Assembly: GCA_964408025.1 (NCBI GenBank)
Contig: CAYOXX010000119.1
Coordinates: forward strand, 1-6,994
Direction of reading: 5' to 3'
DNA: 6,994 bases
DNA from: CAYOXX01 sp964408025
Lineage (GTDB): Bacteria > Acidobacteriota > DATKUA01
The position numbers were made by a program, and so were the translations under genes. Position 1 is the first letter of the stretch; each line of letters starts with the position of its first letter. Below are positions 5,698 to 6,994 of the stretch, piece after piece. Below the pieces are notes generated by a model. It was not told where the DNA came from and did no database searches. It worked only from the letters and a program-made list of their open reading frames with translations.

Positions 5698-6994
5698 TCA
5701 GTCGTGGCGCAGCGCCGGCAGTGCTACCCATATCGAGGTGCCCTCGCCGCTGCTGGAGTCGACGCCGATCTCACCGTCGTGCTGAGCGACAATCTCCTTG
5801 ACGACCACCAGCCCCAGCCCCGTGCCGCCGTGCTTGGAGGTGACGTAGGGCAGGAAGAGGCGCTCGCGCACCTCCTGGGAGATGCCGCCGCCGGTGTCGG
5901 AGAAGCGCATCTCGACATGGCCGTCCTCGCGCAGGGCGGTGGCGGCAGTGAGGGTGCCGCCGCCGGGCATCGCTTCGACGGCGTTGCGGATCAGGTTGCC
6001 GGCCATGCGCAGCAGCGCTTCGCGGTCGCCGCTGATCTGCGGCAAGCCCTCGGTGAGATCGGGTACGATTTTGACGCCTAACTGCTCCGCCGTCTCGCCG
6101 AAGGCGGCCAGCGCCTCGGAGAGCACTGCGTTGACGTCCTGCGGCGACATCCGCGGCTCCGGCAGGCGCCCGAAGCGGCTGAACTCGGTGGCCAGGACGT
6201 CGAGGCGCTCGGCGTTGCTGATGATGTTGCCCAGCGCGGCGTCGAGCTGCTGGCCCAGCGCCTCAGTGCCCGCCTCACGCGCCGATAGCAGCTGCTGGGC
6301 CGAGAGCTTGATCGGGGTCAGGGGGTTCTTGATCTCGTGGGCCACAGTGCGGGCCAGGTCCTTCCACGCCTGGAGCTTCTGACCCTGGATCAGCGAGCTG
6401 ACGTCGCTGAACAGCAGCACCGTACCCAGCTCACGGCCCTCAGCGTCGCGGATGGCGGTGGCGCCGACCCTGTAGTTCAGCGGCAGGCCGGCGTGGCGCA
6501 CAGTCATCTCCCGCTCGAGTGAGCGCGCCCGCTTGGAGGCCAGCTCATTGAGCAGCTCCTTCACTACTTCGCCGCCCTCGAAGCCGAGGAGCCCGCCCAC
6601 CTCGGCGCCCAGCGTTTCCTCCTCGCTTCGTCCGATCATCTCCAGGGCCGCCGAGTTGGTGCTGGCGACGCGTCCATCGCCGTCGATGGCCAGCACGCCG
6701 GCGTCGACGCTACGCACCAGGCCTTCGAGCAGGCGCCGCGCGCGCTCGGCCTCGCGCCGCAGGCGCAGGACGGCGATCTGGCGGTCGATGGCGTTGATCA
6801 GGTCGCTGATGGAGAACGGCTTGCGGATGTAGTCGTTGGCGCCGACGCGCAGGGCCCGGATGGTCGCCTCCTCATCGGCGAAGGCGGTGATGACGATCGA
6901 GAGCAGCCCCGGCCGCCTTGCCTTGACCGCCTCGAGCAGCTCGATGCCGTCGATGCCGGGCATGCGAACGTCGGTAATCAGCAGATCGTAACGC
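5698..6994 (-). CDS. Hybrid sensor kinase REC-PAS-HisKA-HATPase, NtrY-like (5' end outside window)
   Basis: The C-terminal 431 complete codons of a histidine kinase are visible; the N-terminus lies beyond base 6994. The frame stays open across the ATG at 6961-6963, which falls inside a receiver domain and is not the start. Counting from the first visible codon (6993), the receiver keeps LLITDVRMPG with phospho-acceptor Asp8, IVITAF with Thr36 and YIRKPF with Lys58. A charged helix (about 70-90) leads to a PAS domain (about 92-200, DAGVLAIDGDGRVASTNSAA). The HisKA region has the H-box VAHEIKNPLTPIKLSAQQL with His219 (6337-6339), a sequence typical of NtrY/NtrB-type kinases. The ATPase has the N-box NLIRNAVEAM, G1 DTGGGI, F-box LFLPYVTSK and G2 GGTGLGL, all intact. 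No membrane helix or HAMP is visible, unlike classical NtrY, so the visible part is soluble. It probably autophosphorylates and signals to an NtrC-type or other response regulator, which is not in the window. The input signal is unknown. Confidence 0.93.
   Translation of the reverse strand, partial: RYDLLITDVRMPGIDGIELLEAVKARRPGLLSIVITAFADEEATIRALRVGANDYIRKPFSISDLINAIDRQIAVLRLRREAERARRLLEGLVRSVDAGVLAIDGDGRVASTNSAALEMIGRSEEETLGAEVGGLLGFEGGEVVKELLNELASKRARSLEREMTVRHAGLPLNYRVGATAIRDAEGRELGTVLLFSDVSSLIQGQKLQAWKDLARTVAHEIKNPLTPIKLSAQQLLSAREAGTEALGQQLDAALGNIISNAERLDVLATEFSRFGRLPEPRMSPQDVNAVLSEALAAFGETAEQLGVKIVPDLTEGLPQISGDREALLRMAGNLIRNAVEAMPGGGTLTAATALREDGHVEMRFSDTGGGISQEVRERLFLPYVTSKHGGTGLGLVVVKEIVAQHDGEIGVDSSSGEGTSIWVALPALRHD

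Overview
The window looks like chromosomal DNA from a GC-rich bacterium with a Gram-negative-type gene set: recA, a two-component sensor kinase with NtrY-like signatures, a PilZ protein and two secreted enzymes with Sec signal peptides. No feature fixes the phylum. The RecA Walker A variant and the family mix would suit a deep-branching environmental lineage, but that is inference. I see no mobile element, tRNA, rRNA, CRISPR array or phage gene.

Layout. (1) 1-402, minus: the first 134 residues of RecA, cut by the window edge, with a good promoter (461-490) overlapped by a small palindrome. (2) 403-764: a divergent intergenic region of 362 bases. (3) 765-2600, plus: a secreted DUF885-family putative metallopeptidase, visibly less GC-rich than its neighbours. 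(4) 2799-4274, plus: a secreted SGNH/GDSL esterase-like hydrolase with an N-terminal beta-sandwich domain and its own extended -10 promoter. (5) 4336-4899, plus: a DUF4269 nucleotidyltransferase-like protein starting at GTG, possibly translated from a leaderless transcript. (6) 5087-5563, plus: a small PilZ domain protein, probably starting at TTG. (7) 5698-6994, minus: a soluble REC-PAS-HisKA-HATPase hybrid sensor kinase, cut at its N-terminus by the window edge and convergent with the PilZ gene.

How the genes relate. The plus-strand genes are separated by 61 to 198 bases, and three of them have recognisable separate promoter candidates, so this does not look like one tight operon. Two products (DUF885, SGNH) are exported enzymes. 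Two others are signalling proteins (PilZ for c-di-GMP, REC-kinase for phosphotransfer), but nothing in the sequence links them functionally. I did not find a convincing new multi-gene system. The points most worth a second look are the recA operator candidate, the possible leaderless GTG gene, the composition shift over DUF885, and the architectures of the SGNH hydrolase and the kinase.
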